DNA of 64,000 nt, taken from Kribbella capetownensis (GTDB lineage Bacteria; Actinomycetota; Actinomycetes; Propionibacteriales; Kribbellaceae). Positions within the stretch are counted from its first letter, which is position 1, and the number at the start of each line of letters is the position of its first letter. Positions 1 through 6,845 of this stretch are shown in pieces. The DNA lies in contig NZ_SJKD01000005.1 of NCBI RefSeq assembly GCF_004331485.1, forward strand, positions 186,001 to 250,000, written 5' to 3'. The position numbers and the translations under genes are program-made. Below the pieces are notes generated by a model. It was given only the letters and a program-made list of their open reading frames with translations, searched no databases and was not told where the DNA came from.

Positions 1-711
1 GTACTGCGCCACCAGCGCGCCGCCGTGGACCGGGTGCGGAGCGGCCGTGACCACGCCGCCGCCGTCGCCGATCGCGACCACGTCCGGGTCGAGCAGCGTG
101 ATCAGCGTCTGGATGTCCTTCGCCGCCCACGCTGCCTTGAAGTCACGCACGATCTCGGCCTGTTGCTTGGTGGGTGCCGGCGGCTTCTGCGCCGTACTGA
201 TCCGCCGGCGCGCCGATGAGGCCAGCTGGCGGCAGGCCGCCGGCGTCCGGCCGACGATCTCGGCCACCTCGGGGAACGGATAGCGGAAGACGTCGTGCAG
301 GATGAACGCGACCCGCTCGGCCGGGGTCATCGCGTCCAGCACGACCAGGAACGCCATGTTGACGGACTCGTCCAGCGTGACGCGGTCCGCCGGGTCGCCA
401 TCAGGCTGGTCGCCGAGCCACTCGGCCTGGTCGGGCACCGGCTCCGGGACCCATTCGCCGACGTACCGCTCGCGCCGGGCGCGGGCCGACCGGAGCAGGT
501 CGAGGCAGATCCGGCTGGCAACCTTGGTCAGCCAGGCACCCGGGTTGTCGATCGCGTCCTGCTCCTCGCGCGACATCACGTACCACCGGGCGTAGGTGTC
601 CTGGACGACGTCTTCGGCGTCAGCCAGTGAGCCCAGCAGCCGGTAGGCGAGGTTGATCAGCTGCCGCCGCTCGCTCATGATCGCGCTGAGGCTCGGATCC
701 GACCCGGTCAT
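1..711 (-). CDS. sigJ: ECF sigma factor, ECF41/SigJ type (C-terminus beyond window)
   Basis: This is an extracytoplasmic-function sigma factor that directs RNA polymerase to alternative promoters. The 237 visible residues give region 2 (about 15-80, with DAEDVVQDTYARWY), a linker carrying WVPEP near residue 87, region 4 (about 120-172, ending in a RQLASSARRR recognition helix) and the start of a SnoaL-like C-terminal domain with DGGG near residue 216. The WLPEP-like linker, DGGG motif and fused SnoaL domain are known marks of the ECF41 group and of mycobacterial SigJ. The ATG at 711 follows GGGAG; a second ATG at 678 is possible. The gene diverges from the SnoaL/wrbA pair, the arrangement ECF41 factors usually have with their targets. 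The last part of the SnoaL domain lies outside the window. Confidence 0.9.
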   Translation of the reverse strand, partial: MTGSDPSLSAIMSERRQLINLAYRLLGSLADAEDVVQDTYARWYVMSREEQDAIDNPGAWLTKVASRICLDLLRSARARRERYVGEWVPEPVPDQAEWLGDQPDGDPADRVTLDESVNMAFLVVLDAMTPAERVAFILHDVFRYPFPEVAEIVGRTPAACRQLASSARRRISTAQKPPAPTKQQAEIVRDFKAAWAAKDIQTLITLLDPDVVAIGDGGGVVTAAPHPVHGGALVAQY

Positions 712-763
712 GATGCTCCCTTCGACGTCTGCTGCCTTCACAGTGTCCGACGAGGCAGGTCAC

Positions 764-785
764 CGAAGTGTGAGCTCACAGTTCG
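764..785. promoter_or_regulatory. Near-perfect 22-bp palindrome between sigJ and the SnoaL-like gene
   Basis: The core TGTGAGCTCACA (769-780) is a perfect 12-bp palindrome. It is flanked by CGAA and TTCG arms, with one G/G mismatch on each side. It overlaps the proposed -35 element of the rightward promoter, so it looks like an operator. The protein that binds is unknown. Confidence 0.5.
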
Positions 786-800
786 CCGGGCTGTCTCGTC
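774..800 (+). promoter_or_regulatory. Candidate ECF41-type promoter
   Basis: GCTCACA (774-780), a 16-base spacer and CGTC (797-800) resemble the TGTCACA-N16-CGTC pattern I recall for ECF41 promoters. Transcription would begin within a few bases of the ATG at 810. That ATG has no Shine-Dalgarno sequence, so the mRNA may be leaderless. Confidence 0.4.
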
Positions 801-809
801 GTAGCGATC

Positions 810-1250
810 ATGACCACGCAGAACGCGGTAGACGAAGTAGACATCCGGCAACGGATCGACACGTTGGTCGCGTCGGTCCAGGCAGGTGATCTCGAGGGCC
901 TCAAGACGATGTTCGCGCCGAATCTCGTCTCGTTCGACATCGAACCGCCGCTGCGGCACCTGGGCGCCGAGAAGAAGTGGCAGAACTGGGTGAACGTCTT
1001 CGCGGCGTACCAGCAGCCACCCAGCTACGAGGTGCGGGACCTGACCGTGCTGGTCAGCGGCGATCTGGCCGTCGTCTACAGCCTGAACCACATCAGCGGC
1101 ACGTTGCGCACCGGCGCTCCGATCGACTACTGGGTCCGCTGGACGGCCTGTTTCCGCAAGCTCGACGGCGCCTGGCTGATCGTGCACGACCAGGTGTCGG
1201 TGCCGGTCGACTTCCCGACCGGCAAAGCCCTGCTGGACCTCGAACCCTGA
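810..1250 (+). CDS. SnoaL-like / NTF2-fold protein
   Basis: A 146-residue single-domain protein of the SnoaL/ketosteroid-isomerase-like (NTF2) fold. The opening helix (IRQRIDTLVASVQAGDLEGL), the following FDIEPPL strand and the C-terminal AWLIVHDQVSVPVDF strand are typical of this group. Members bind small hydrophobic ligands or act as isomerases, cyclases or hydrolases; the substrate cannot be read here. The start lacks a ribosome site and lies directly behind a candidate ECF41 promoter. It is followed after 31 bases by wrbA, and the two are probably one transcript controlled by the divergent SigJ-like factor, which itself carries a SnoaL domain. Confidence 0.85.
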   Translation: MTTQNAVDEVDIRQRIDTLVASVQAGDLEGLKTMFAPNLVSFDIEPPLRHLGAEKKWQNWVNVFAAYQQPPSYEVRDLTVLVSGDLAVVYSLNHISGTLRTGAPIDYWVRWTACFRKLDGAWLIVHDQVSVPVDFPTGKALLDLEP

Positions 1251-1281
1251 CCCCCGAACCACTGGAAGGACCCCGTTTCTG

Positions 1282-1890
1282 ATGGAACCCGTGAAGGCCG
1301 CGATCATCTACTACAGCGCCACCGGCACTGTGCACACGCTCGCCCAGGCCGCGTTCGAAGGCGCGGAGAAGGCCGGCGCCGTGATCCGGTTCCGCAAGGT
1401 CAGAGAGAACGCGCCGCCGGAGGCGGTCGACTCCAGACCGGAGTGGCGCGAGCACCTGGACGCCACCGCCGACGTACCCGAGGCCGTGCTGGACGACATC
1501 GCCTGGGCCGACGTGGTGCTGTTCGGTACGCCGACCCGCTTCGGTACGCCGTCCGCCCAGCTCAAGGCGTTCATCGACAGCACCGGACCGCTGTGGGCCG
1601 CGAACCAACTGGCGGACAAGGTGTACTCCGTGTTCACCGCGAGTGGCACCAAGCACGGTGGGCAGGAGTCGACGATCCTCTCGCTGTCGAACGTCTTCTA
1701 CCACTGGGGCGGGATCATCGTGCCGCCCGGCTACACCGACGAGATCCAGTACAAGACCGGCAACCCGTACGGCACGTCGCACGTCACCGGCGACGGTCCG
1801 GTCGACGACATCCACCTCGAGGCGGCGCGGTACCAGGCGCGCCGTGCCGTCGAGACGGCGGCGGCACTCAAGGCTGGTCGCGCGGCCTGA
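1282..1890 (+). CDS. wrbA: WrbA-type NAD(P)H:quinone oxidoreductase
   Basis: A 202-residue flavodoxin-fold protein of the WrbA family (type IV), an FMN enzyme that reduces quinones by two electrons and so limits oxidative stress. The N-terminal IIYYSATGTVHTLAQ loop binds the FMN phosphate, FGTPTRFGTPSAQLKAFIDST is the WrbA signature, and FTASGTKHGGQESTILS is the second flavin loop. The length matches the family (about 200). The ATG at 1282 follows GGAAGGA. It lies downstream of the SnoaL-like gene, giving the SigJ-linked 'oxidoreductase next door' context known for ECF41 factors. The protein is probably cytoplasmic. Confidence 0.93.
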   Translation: MEPVKAAIIYYSATGTVHTLAQAAFEGAEKAGAVIRFRKVRENAPPEAVDSRPEWREHLDATADVPEAVLDDIAWADVVLFGTPTRFGTPSAQLKAFIDSTGPLWAANQLADKVYSVFTASGTKHGGQESTILSLSNVFYHWGGIIVPPGYTDEIQYKTGNPYGTSHVTGDGPVDDIHLEAARYQARRAVETAAALKAGRAA

Positions 1891-1895
1891 TCCGG

Positions 1896-2453
1896 TCAGA
1901 GCGCGATCTGGGTCCCGGCGGTGCCTGCAATCACCTCAGTGGCGTCGTCGAGTGACCCGATGGCCGCCCGGCCCTTCGTCCCCTCCGCGAAGCGCCGGGC
2001 GGCCGCGACCGGTACGCCGCCACCGCCTCCGAGGATCACGGTGACACCGCTGCGCAGCAGGATCTCGGCGGCGTCGAGTTCGATCACGCGTCGCGGCACC
2101 GGCGACGGAACCACCCTGCGCCACTGCGCGCCGTCCGACCGGACCGACCATCCGTTGGTCAGGGCAAGCTTCCGCGCTCAGCGCTTGCTGGATCCAGTAC
2201 CCGATCACGCCCTGCGTCTCGGCGACCAGATCGCTGAGTGGGTACGGCCGCGACAGTCCCGTGTCCGCCGTACTCTCCAACGCCAGCAGCCCGACCTGCG
2301 GGCCGTTGCCATGGACAATGATCACGGCGTGTTCGGCGGCGATCGCAGCCAGCGACGGCGCCGTCGCGGCCAGTCGCGCGATCTGGATGTCGGCATCGGG
2401 GCGTTCGCCCCGCCGCAGTAACGCGTTCCCCCGAGCGCGATGACGATCCGCAT
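1896..2453 (-). pseudogene. arcC: Carbamate kinase remnant (decayed arcC)
   Basis: This is a decayed carbamate kinase gene (ATP + carbamate to carbamoyl phosphate). The start MRIVIALG is followed by a one-base loss in a C5 run (2428-2432) that breaks the GGNALL loop. The next frame holds recognisable sequence (NALLRRGERPDADIQ, IIVHGNGPQVGLL, SDLVAETQGVIGYW). Near 2160-2185 about 60 residues (the TKPIGP region) are missing and the frame shifts again to NGWSVRSDGAQWRRVVPSP. After GGGGGVPVA (about 2030) some 90 residues are lost in frame before RAAIGSLDDATEVI and a normal stop. About 185 codons remain of roughly 310, so no kinase can be made. The start codon lies inside a perfect inverted repeat, and a DevR-box-like site lies 70 bases upstream. 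Confidence 0.85.
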
Positions 2454-2487
2454 GGCTCAGCGTCCCACGCGAGCCATGCGGATCGTC
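2442..2487. repeat. 17-bp perfect inverted repeat over the arcC start codon
   Basis: GACGATCCGCATGGCTC (2442-2458) is repeated exactly in reverse complement at 2471-2487. Inside, GCGT and ACGC pair around a CCC loop, giving a 21-bp stem with one bulged A. Each arm carries a copy of the arcC start (ATGCGGATCGTC), so this is an inverted duplication of the gene start rather than an ordinary terminator. Confidence 0.9.
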
Positions 2488-2853
2488 GTACGCCGGGCTC
2501 CCGCGGGCCGTGTGGCGGGGGATTTGGGACCTTTGGCCCTGATCCGCACAGTCACCGAGGGCTGGAATAGAAGGGCGAGGGAGGCCGGCGAATGCGGTGC
2601 CCGGCCGATCCAGAACAGCCACCGCGGGCATTGCATCGCGAGTCCCGGCCTCCTTCCATTCGCACCAGACCGGAGCAGGAGTCGCAGGGGGAGGGCACCT
2701 GTTCCGCCGGGGTAGGAGCCGCAGGGTGGGGACGGCTTCTCTCCCGGGGGGCGAAAAGGGATCGCTCGGTGGGACGACTGAGACTCGGGGGAGTCGTCAG
2801 GGGTCGATTCCTGAATCGCTGGGGCTGCGTGGAGGAGCGTGTCCCCAGCACCG
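2488..2853. other. Non-coding gap with clustered palindromes
   Basis: I find no convincing gene in these 366 bases. They hold a DevR-box-like palindrome (2526-2539), an imperfect stem GACGACT/AGTCGTC (2773-2779 with 2792-2798), and CGATTC-CT-GAATCG (2805-2818), with the devS terminator just beyond. A small structured RNA is possible but I recognise no family. Confidence 0.5.
2524..2542. promoter_or_regulatory. DevR/DosR-box-like palindrome upstream of the arcC remnant
   Basis: TTGGGACCTTTGGCCCTGA contains GGGAC-N4-GGCCC, close to the dormancy-regulon box (GGGAC...GTCCC). It lies about 70 bases upstream of the arcC remnant start and close to devS/devR-like genes, which fits former anaerobic control of carbamate kinase. 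Confidence 0.45.
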
Positions 2854-2891
2854 GGTGCCGTGCGGCCTGACCTCATCGGCCGCACGGCACC
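2854..2891 (-). terminator. Hairpin after the DevS-like gene
   Basis: GGTGCCGTGCGGCC (2854-2867) pairs perfectly with 2878-2891 across a 10-base loop, beginning 12 bases beyond the stop of the kinase gene. There is no U-tract, as is common in actinobacterial terminators. Confidence 0.75.
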
Positions 2892-2903
2892 GGCCAATCG
2901 AAC

Positions 2904-4355
2904 TCAGTTCAGAGGCGCGCGGAGTTCGAGGATGGTGCCGTGCGGCTGTCTCCTCTCGAGTCGCACGGCACCACCCAAGGCCTCGGCCCGTTCGCGCAGA
3001 TTGCGCAGCCCGCTCTGCCGCTCTCCGGGGGTGAACCCGACGCCGTCGTCGCTGACCCGCGTCACGACCTCGCCTTCGGCCACCGTCACCTCGACCGACA
3101 CCGCCGAGGCCCGTGCATGCCGCACGACGTTCGACAGCGACTCGCGGATCGCGGCCAGAATCTGTGGCCGGACAGGCGCCGGTACGGCGAGGTCGAGCGG
3201 TCCGGCGCACGTCAGCACCGGCCGGAAGCCGAGCGGACCGGCGTACTCCGCAACAAGCGCTTGAACGTCGGCCCGCAGCGACCGCCGGCGCGGCTGGTGA
3301 TGGAGCTCGAAGATCGCGGCCCGCAGGTCGCGGATGGTCGCATCGATGTCCTCGACCGCCCGGGTGATCCGTTCCCGCCCCTCGGGCTGCACCATCGACT
3401 GCATGCCCTGCAACTGCAGTCCGGTGGCGAACAAACGTTGGATCACCAGATCGTGCAGATCCCGCGCGATCCGGTCGCGGTCCGACAGCACCGCGATCAT
3501 CGACTGGTCGCGCTGAGCCTGCGCCCGGTCCAGGGCGAGGGTCGCCTGACTGGCGAACATCCGGACCAGGTCGGTCCCTTCACTGACCTCGAGTACGGCG
3601 CCCCGCTCGGCGGCCACCAGCAACAGTCCACCTGTCACATGCGTTCCGGCCGGCAGCGGTGCCAGCACGGTCCGTCCCAGTGATACGACCTCGGGGATCT
3701 CGTCGATCCGGCCGCTCTTCCTCGCGACGTCGACGATGTCGTCGATCTGCACCTGGCGATCGCCGCGCATCACGTCGTACAGGATCGGAAGGACGACCGG
3801 CCGGCCGACGTACGGGTGGAACTCGTCCGGACCGTCGACCGCCTCGATGATCAGTTCGTCATCGGCCGACAGCATCACCACACCGAGCCGGGAGCCGGAG
3901 ACCTCGCGGGCTCGCCGGGCGATGAGCTGGAGCGCCTCCTGCGGCTCGAAGGCGCCGAGCATCAGCTGAGTGATCTCGGCCGTGACCTCGTACCAGCGGC
4001 GCCGCCGCTCGGTGTCGGCATGCCACCAGGCGTTGTCGATCACCACCCCGGCAGCGAGTGCACTCGTCTTCACGGCCCTCTCGTCGTCCGGGCCGAATGC
4101 GGACCCACTCAACGAGAGACTGCCCACGACTCCGTCCCGGCCGTGGATGGGTACGTCGATGGAGCGCGAGGCCGGCGATGCCTCGCCCAGGACGCTGCGG
4201 TGGACGATCCCGCTTCCGTCCGGGCCGAACACGTTCAGGACACCGTGGCCGGCCCCGGCCAGAGCGCACGCCGAAGCGAGGATCCGGTCCAACGCACCGT
4301 CATCCCAGGCCGTGCTCGGTTTTCCACCCACGGCCCCACCGTAAGGGCGGGACAC
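2904..4355 (-). CDS. devS: GAF-domain sensor histidine kinase, DevS/DosT-like
   Basis: A 483-residue cytoplasmic kinase without membrane segments. A short GAF-like region (about 20-110) and a full GAF domain (about 125-275) precede a HisKA_3 dimerisation domain with phospho-acceptor His301 in RDLHDLVIQRL. The HATPase domain has its N-box around ESLSNVVRHA (405-414) and SDDGVGF (435-441). This layout matches DevS/DosT kinases, which sense O2, NO, CO or redox through GAF-A haem; the first GAF is shorter than in mycobacterial DevS, so haem binding is uncertain. The GTG start at 4355 is 3 bases after the stop of the PPOX gene, implying translational coupling; a GTG nine codons in has a better ribosome site. 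Its partner is the divergent DevR-like regulator. Confidence 0.88.
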   Translation of the reverse strand: MSRPYGGAVGGKPSTAWDDGALDRILASACALAGAGHGVLNVFGPDGSGIVHRSVLGEASPASRSIDVPIHGRDGVVGSLSLSGSAFGPDDERAVKTSALAAGVVIDNAWWHADTERRRRWYEVTAEITQLMLGAFEPQEALQLIARRAREVSGSRLGVVMLSADDELIIEAVDGPDEFHPYVGRPVVLPILYDVMRGDRQVQIDDIVDVARKSGRIDEIPEVVSLGRTVLAPLPAGTHVTGGLLLVAAERGAVLEVSEGTDLVRMFASQATLALDRAQAQRDQSMIAVLSDRDRIARDLHDLVIQRLFATGLQLQGMQSMVQPEGRERITRAVEDIDATIRDLRAAIFELHHQPRRRSLRADVQALVAEYAGPLGFRPVLTCAGPLDLAVPAPVRPQILAAIRESLSNVVRHARASAVSVEVTVAEGEVVTRVSDDGVGFTPGERQSGLRNLRERAEALGGAVRLERRQPHGTILELRAPLN

Positions 4356-4358
4356 CGC

Positions 4359-4754
4359 CTACACGAGGAGTCGGTGGCCGCGCAGTGATTCCACCCCGAG
4401 CCGGATCAGCTGGCGGCCGGGCTCGGCCGGCGCCAGGACGAGCGCCTCGTCCGGAGGTACGACGGACAGGTGCCCGACCGCTGTCACGGTCCATCCCACG
4501 TGCTGATCGGCATCCAGGTAGTCCGCTTCGAAGGCAACGACGTCGCCTCGCAACGCGGCCAGGATCCCCTCCTCGTCATCCGCGACGAAGACGATGGTGT
4601 CCTCGTCGACCCGGAAGCCCACCACTCGCACCGCCGGCAGGCCGCCGCGGGTGAACACGACGCGGCCCACCGGCACGGTCCGGAGCAGGCGCAGGCACTC
4701 ACGGTCCTCGAGCAGATCGGGTCCGGCCGGGCCGCAGCGCCGTACGGTTCGCAT
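4359..4754 (-). CDS. Pyridoxamine 5'-phosphate oxidase-fold flavin-binding protein
   Basis: A 131-residue protein of the small split-barrel PPOX family that binds FMN or F420. The N-terminal LLRTVPVGRVVFTRGGLPAV and VVAFEADYLD segments are characteristic. Proteins of this size are common in DevR (dormancy) regulons of actinobacteria, and here the gene is cotranscribed with a DevS-like kinase and diverges from the DevR-like gene. The ATG at 4754 follows GGAGG at good spacing; a GTG three bases earlier is the alternative. The reaction cannot be told from sequence. Confidence 0.85.
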   Translation of the reverse strand: MRTVRRCGPAGPDLLEDRECLRLLRTVPVGRVVFTRGGLPAVRVVGFRVDEDTIVFVADDEEGILAALRGDVVAFEADYLDADQHVGWTVTAVGHLSVVPPDEALVLAPAEPGRQLIRLGVESLRGHRLLV

Positions 4755-4822
4755 CACGACCTCCGGGGGAGGTGCGGGTCTACTCTGAGCGAGAGGGCCG
4801 GGGCGGTGGGGGACGAGGTGCG

Positions 4823-5479
4823 ATGGCGATCAAGGTGTTCCTGCTCGACGACCACGAGGTCGTCCGGCTCGGTCTGCGCCAGTTGCTGGAGACCGAGCCG
4901 GATATCGATGTGGTCGGGGAGGCAGCGACGGCGGCCCAGGCAACCGCGCGGATCCCGGCGCTGCGGCCGGACGTCGCCGTACTGGACGTCCGGCTTGCCG
5001 ACGGCGACGGCGTCACCGTGTGCCGCGAGATCCGGTCGTCGATGGCGGATCCACCGGCCTGCCTGATGCTGACGTCGTTCTCCGACGACGAGGCGCTGTT
5101 CACCGCGATCATGGCCGGCGCGGCCGGCTACCTGCTCAAGCAGGTGAGTGGCACGGACCTCGTCGGAGCGGTACGGCGCCTGGCCGCGGGGGAGTCGCTG
5201 CTCGATCCCGCGATGACCAGGGCTGTGCTGGAACGGCTGCGGAACCCCGACGACGAGCAGGACGACCCGCGGTACCAGTCGCTGACCGATCAGGAGCGTC
5301 GCATCCTCGACGAGATCGCGGAAGGCAAGACCAACCGGCAGATCGCGCAGAGCATGCTGCTGGCCGAGAAGACCGTGAAGAACTACGTGTCCGGGCTGCT
5401 CCGCAAGCTCGGCATGGAGCGCCGGATCGAGGCCGCCGTGTACGCCGTCGAACGCGCCAAGCGACGCCCGAAGTCCTGA
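4823..5479 (+). CDS. devR: NarL/FixJ-type response regulator, DevR/DosR-like
   Basis: A 218-residue regulator with an N-terminal receiver domain (acidic pair Asp9/Asp10, phospho-acceptor Asp55 in VAVLDVRL, Thr84, Lys106) and a C-terminal LuxR-type HTH (about 150-205, LTDQERRILDEIAEGKTNRQIAQ). The spacing of these residues matches mycobacterial DevR. It diverges from the PPOX-devS pair, so it is very probably the cognate partner. The chosen ATG follows GGACGAGG; an upstream in-frame start would add 17 low-complexity residues. It probably drives hypoxia or redox genes through GGGAC-type palindromes, two candidates for which lie nearby (2524, 5603). Confidence 0.9.
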   Translation: MAIKVFLLDDHEVVRLGLRQLLETEPDIDVVGEAATAAQATARIPALRPDVAVLDVRLADGDGVTVCREIRSSMADPPACLMLTSFSDDEALFTAIMAGAAGYLLKQVSGTDLVGAVRRLAAGESLLDPAMTRAVLERLRNPDDEQDDPRYQSLTDQERRILDEIAEGKTNRQIAQSMLLAEKTVKNYVSGLLRKLGMERRIEAAVYAVERAKRRPKS

Positions 5480-5602
5480 CCACCCGGCGACTCCTGTCGC
5501 CGCCCCAGGGCCGCAGTCAGCTGTCATCGGACTCCCCTCCCAGCAGTGCTCCCATCGAAGCCGCCGCATTGCTCCGCGCGGCAGGGTCGGAAGGCCCGGG
5601 AC

Positions 5603-5622
5603 TTCGGGACCGACGGTCCGGA
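5603..5622. promoter_or_regulatory. DevR-box-like palindrome upstream of the acyltransferase
   Basis: TTCGGGACCGACGGTCCGGA contains GGACC-GAC-GGTCC, and a further GGGAC lies just before it (5598-5602). It is 42-61 bases upstream of the acyltransferase start and downstream of the DevR-like gene. The match to the dormancy box is partial. Confidence 0.35.
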
Positions 5623-5663
5623 TTCGAGTGGCGATGTCCCGGCGCAGGCACCATTCTTTGCGC

Positions 5664-6845
5664 ATGGGTGACGAGGGTGGGCGGCTGTACTTCCTCGACT
5701 GGTTGCGGGTGCTGGCCGTGTTCGGGGTGTTCGTGTTCCACACATTGCGGCCGTTCGACGACGCCGACTGGCATGTGAAGAACGCCCAGACGAGCGAGGG
5801 GATCTCGATCGCGATCGCATTCCTCGGGCTGTGGGGACTGGCGTTCTTCTTCATGCTGTCCGGGGCGGGTGCGTGGCTGGCCCTGCGCTGGCGGACCGCG
5901 GGCGGCTTCCTGCGCGAGCGCGTGCTGCGGCTGCTGGTGCCGTTCGTGGTCGCGTACGTGCTGCTGTCGCCACCGCAGTACTTCATCGAGGAGCACCACA
6001 AGGGCCGGTCCGACGCGTCGTTCTTCGGGGACGTGCAGACCTTCTTCAGTGACCTGAGTGGGCACGCGCCGTTGTGGCTGCGGGACACCTATCACCTCTG
6101 GTTCCTGATCTACCTGCTCCAGTTCGCAGTGCTCGGTCTGCCCGTGTTCCTCTGGTTGCGCGGGGCGCAGGGCCGGCGGATGGTCGACTGGATCGCGCGG
6201 CGGTGCGAGCGGCGCGGACGGATCCTGCTGCTGGCGGCGCCGTTGGTCCCGGTGCACTTGCTGCTGCTCGCCGCGCCGGGACCGGAGCACGGGTGGGGCG
6301 AGTTCGTGTTCTTCTTCGACTTCTTCGTGGTCGGGTGTCTGGTGATGTCGGACGACCGGCTGATGGCTGCCGTACGACGAGACGCGGTACCGGCGCTGGT
6401 GCTCGGTCTCGGCGCGTTCCTGCTCGGGGTGGCGACCGGGATCATCGACTTCCTCGACGGCTGGTGGGAGGACCCGGGCTATTCGTGGGTCTACCTCTGG
6501 TACTCGACGCTGATCACTTTCGCCGTGTGGGGCTGGCTGTCGGGCGTGCTCGCGTTGGGCATGCGCGCGCCCGCGTTCCAGCGGCCGCTGCCGACACCGC
6601 TCGCGCGGGCGGCGATGCCGTTCTTCATCGTGCACCAGCCGATCATTCTCGCGGTCGCGTACTACGTCGTCGGCTGGGACGCGAACCTGTGGATGAAGTA
6701 CGCAGTACTGCTGCCGACTGCGTTTGTGGTGGCGGCCGTTCTCGCGTGGGTGCTGTCGGTCCTGCCTGGGGTGTCGGTGCTGTTCGGGGTGAAGCGTCAG
6801 GCCCAGGTGAGCATCGGCTCGACGGAGCGGAGGAAGACGCCCTGA
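5664..6845 (+). CDS. Acyltransferase family 3 membrane protein
   Basis: A membrane protein of about 393 residues with around 10 predicted helices, of the acyltransferase-3 (OafA/NodX-like) family that transfers acyl groups to sugars or cell-envelope components. The opening RLYFLDWLRVLAVFGVFVFH contains the family's early WLR and His residues. Ile/Phe-rich helices continue to the C-terminus, including a conserved FFIVHQP segment. I place the start at ATG 5664 because the family begins a few residues before 'YFLDWLR'; a GTG at 5628 would add 12 charged residues. No strong ribosome site is visible for either. The acceptor is unknown. Confidence 0.85.
   Translation: MGDEGGRLYFLDWLRVLAVFGVFVFHTLRPFDDADWHVKNAQTSEGISIAIAFLGLWGLAFFFMLSGAGAWLALRWRTAGGFLRERVLRLLVPFVVAYVLLSPPQYFIEEHHKGRSDASFFGDVQTFFSDLSGHAPLWLRDTYHLWFLIYLLQFAVLGLPVFLWLRGAQGRRMVDWIARRCERRGRILLLAAPLVPVHLLLLAAPGPEHGWGEFVFFFDFFVVGCLVMSDDRLMAAVRRDAVPALVLGLGAFLLGVATGIIDFLDGWWEDPGYSWVYLWYSTLITFAVWGWLSGVLALGMRAPAFQRPLPTPLARAAMPFFIVHQPIILAVAYYVVGWDANLWMKYAVLLPTAFVVAAVLAWVLSVLPGVSVLFGVKRQAQVSIGSTERRKTP

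Noticed and set aside
2796..2815. A tRNA T-arm-like sequence (GGGTCGATTCC)
   Set aside because: No matching acceptor, D or anticodon arms could be built around it.
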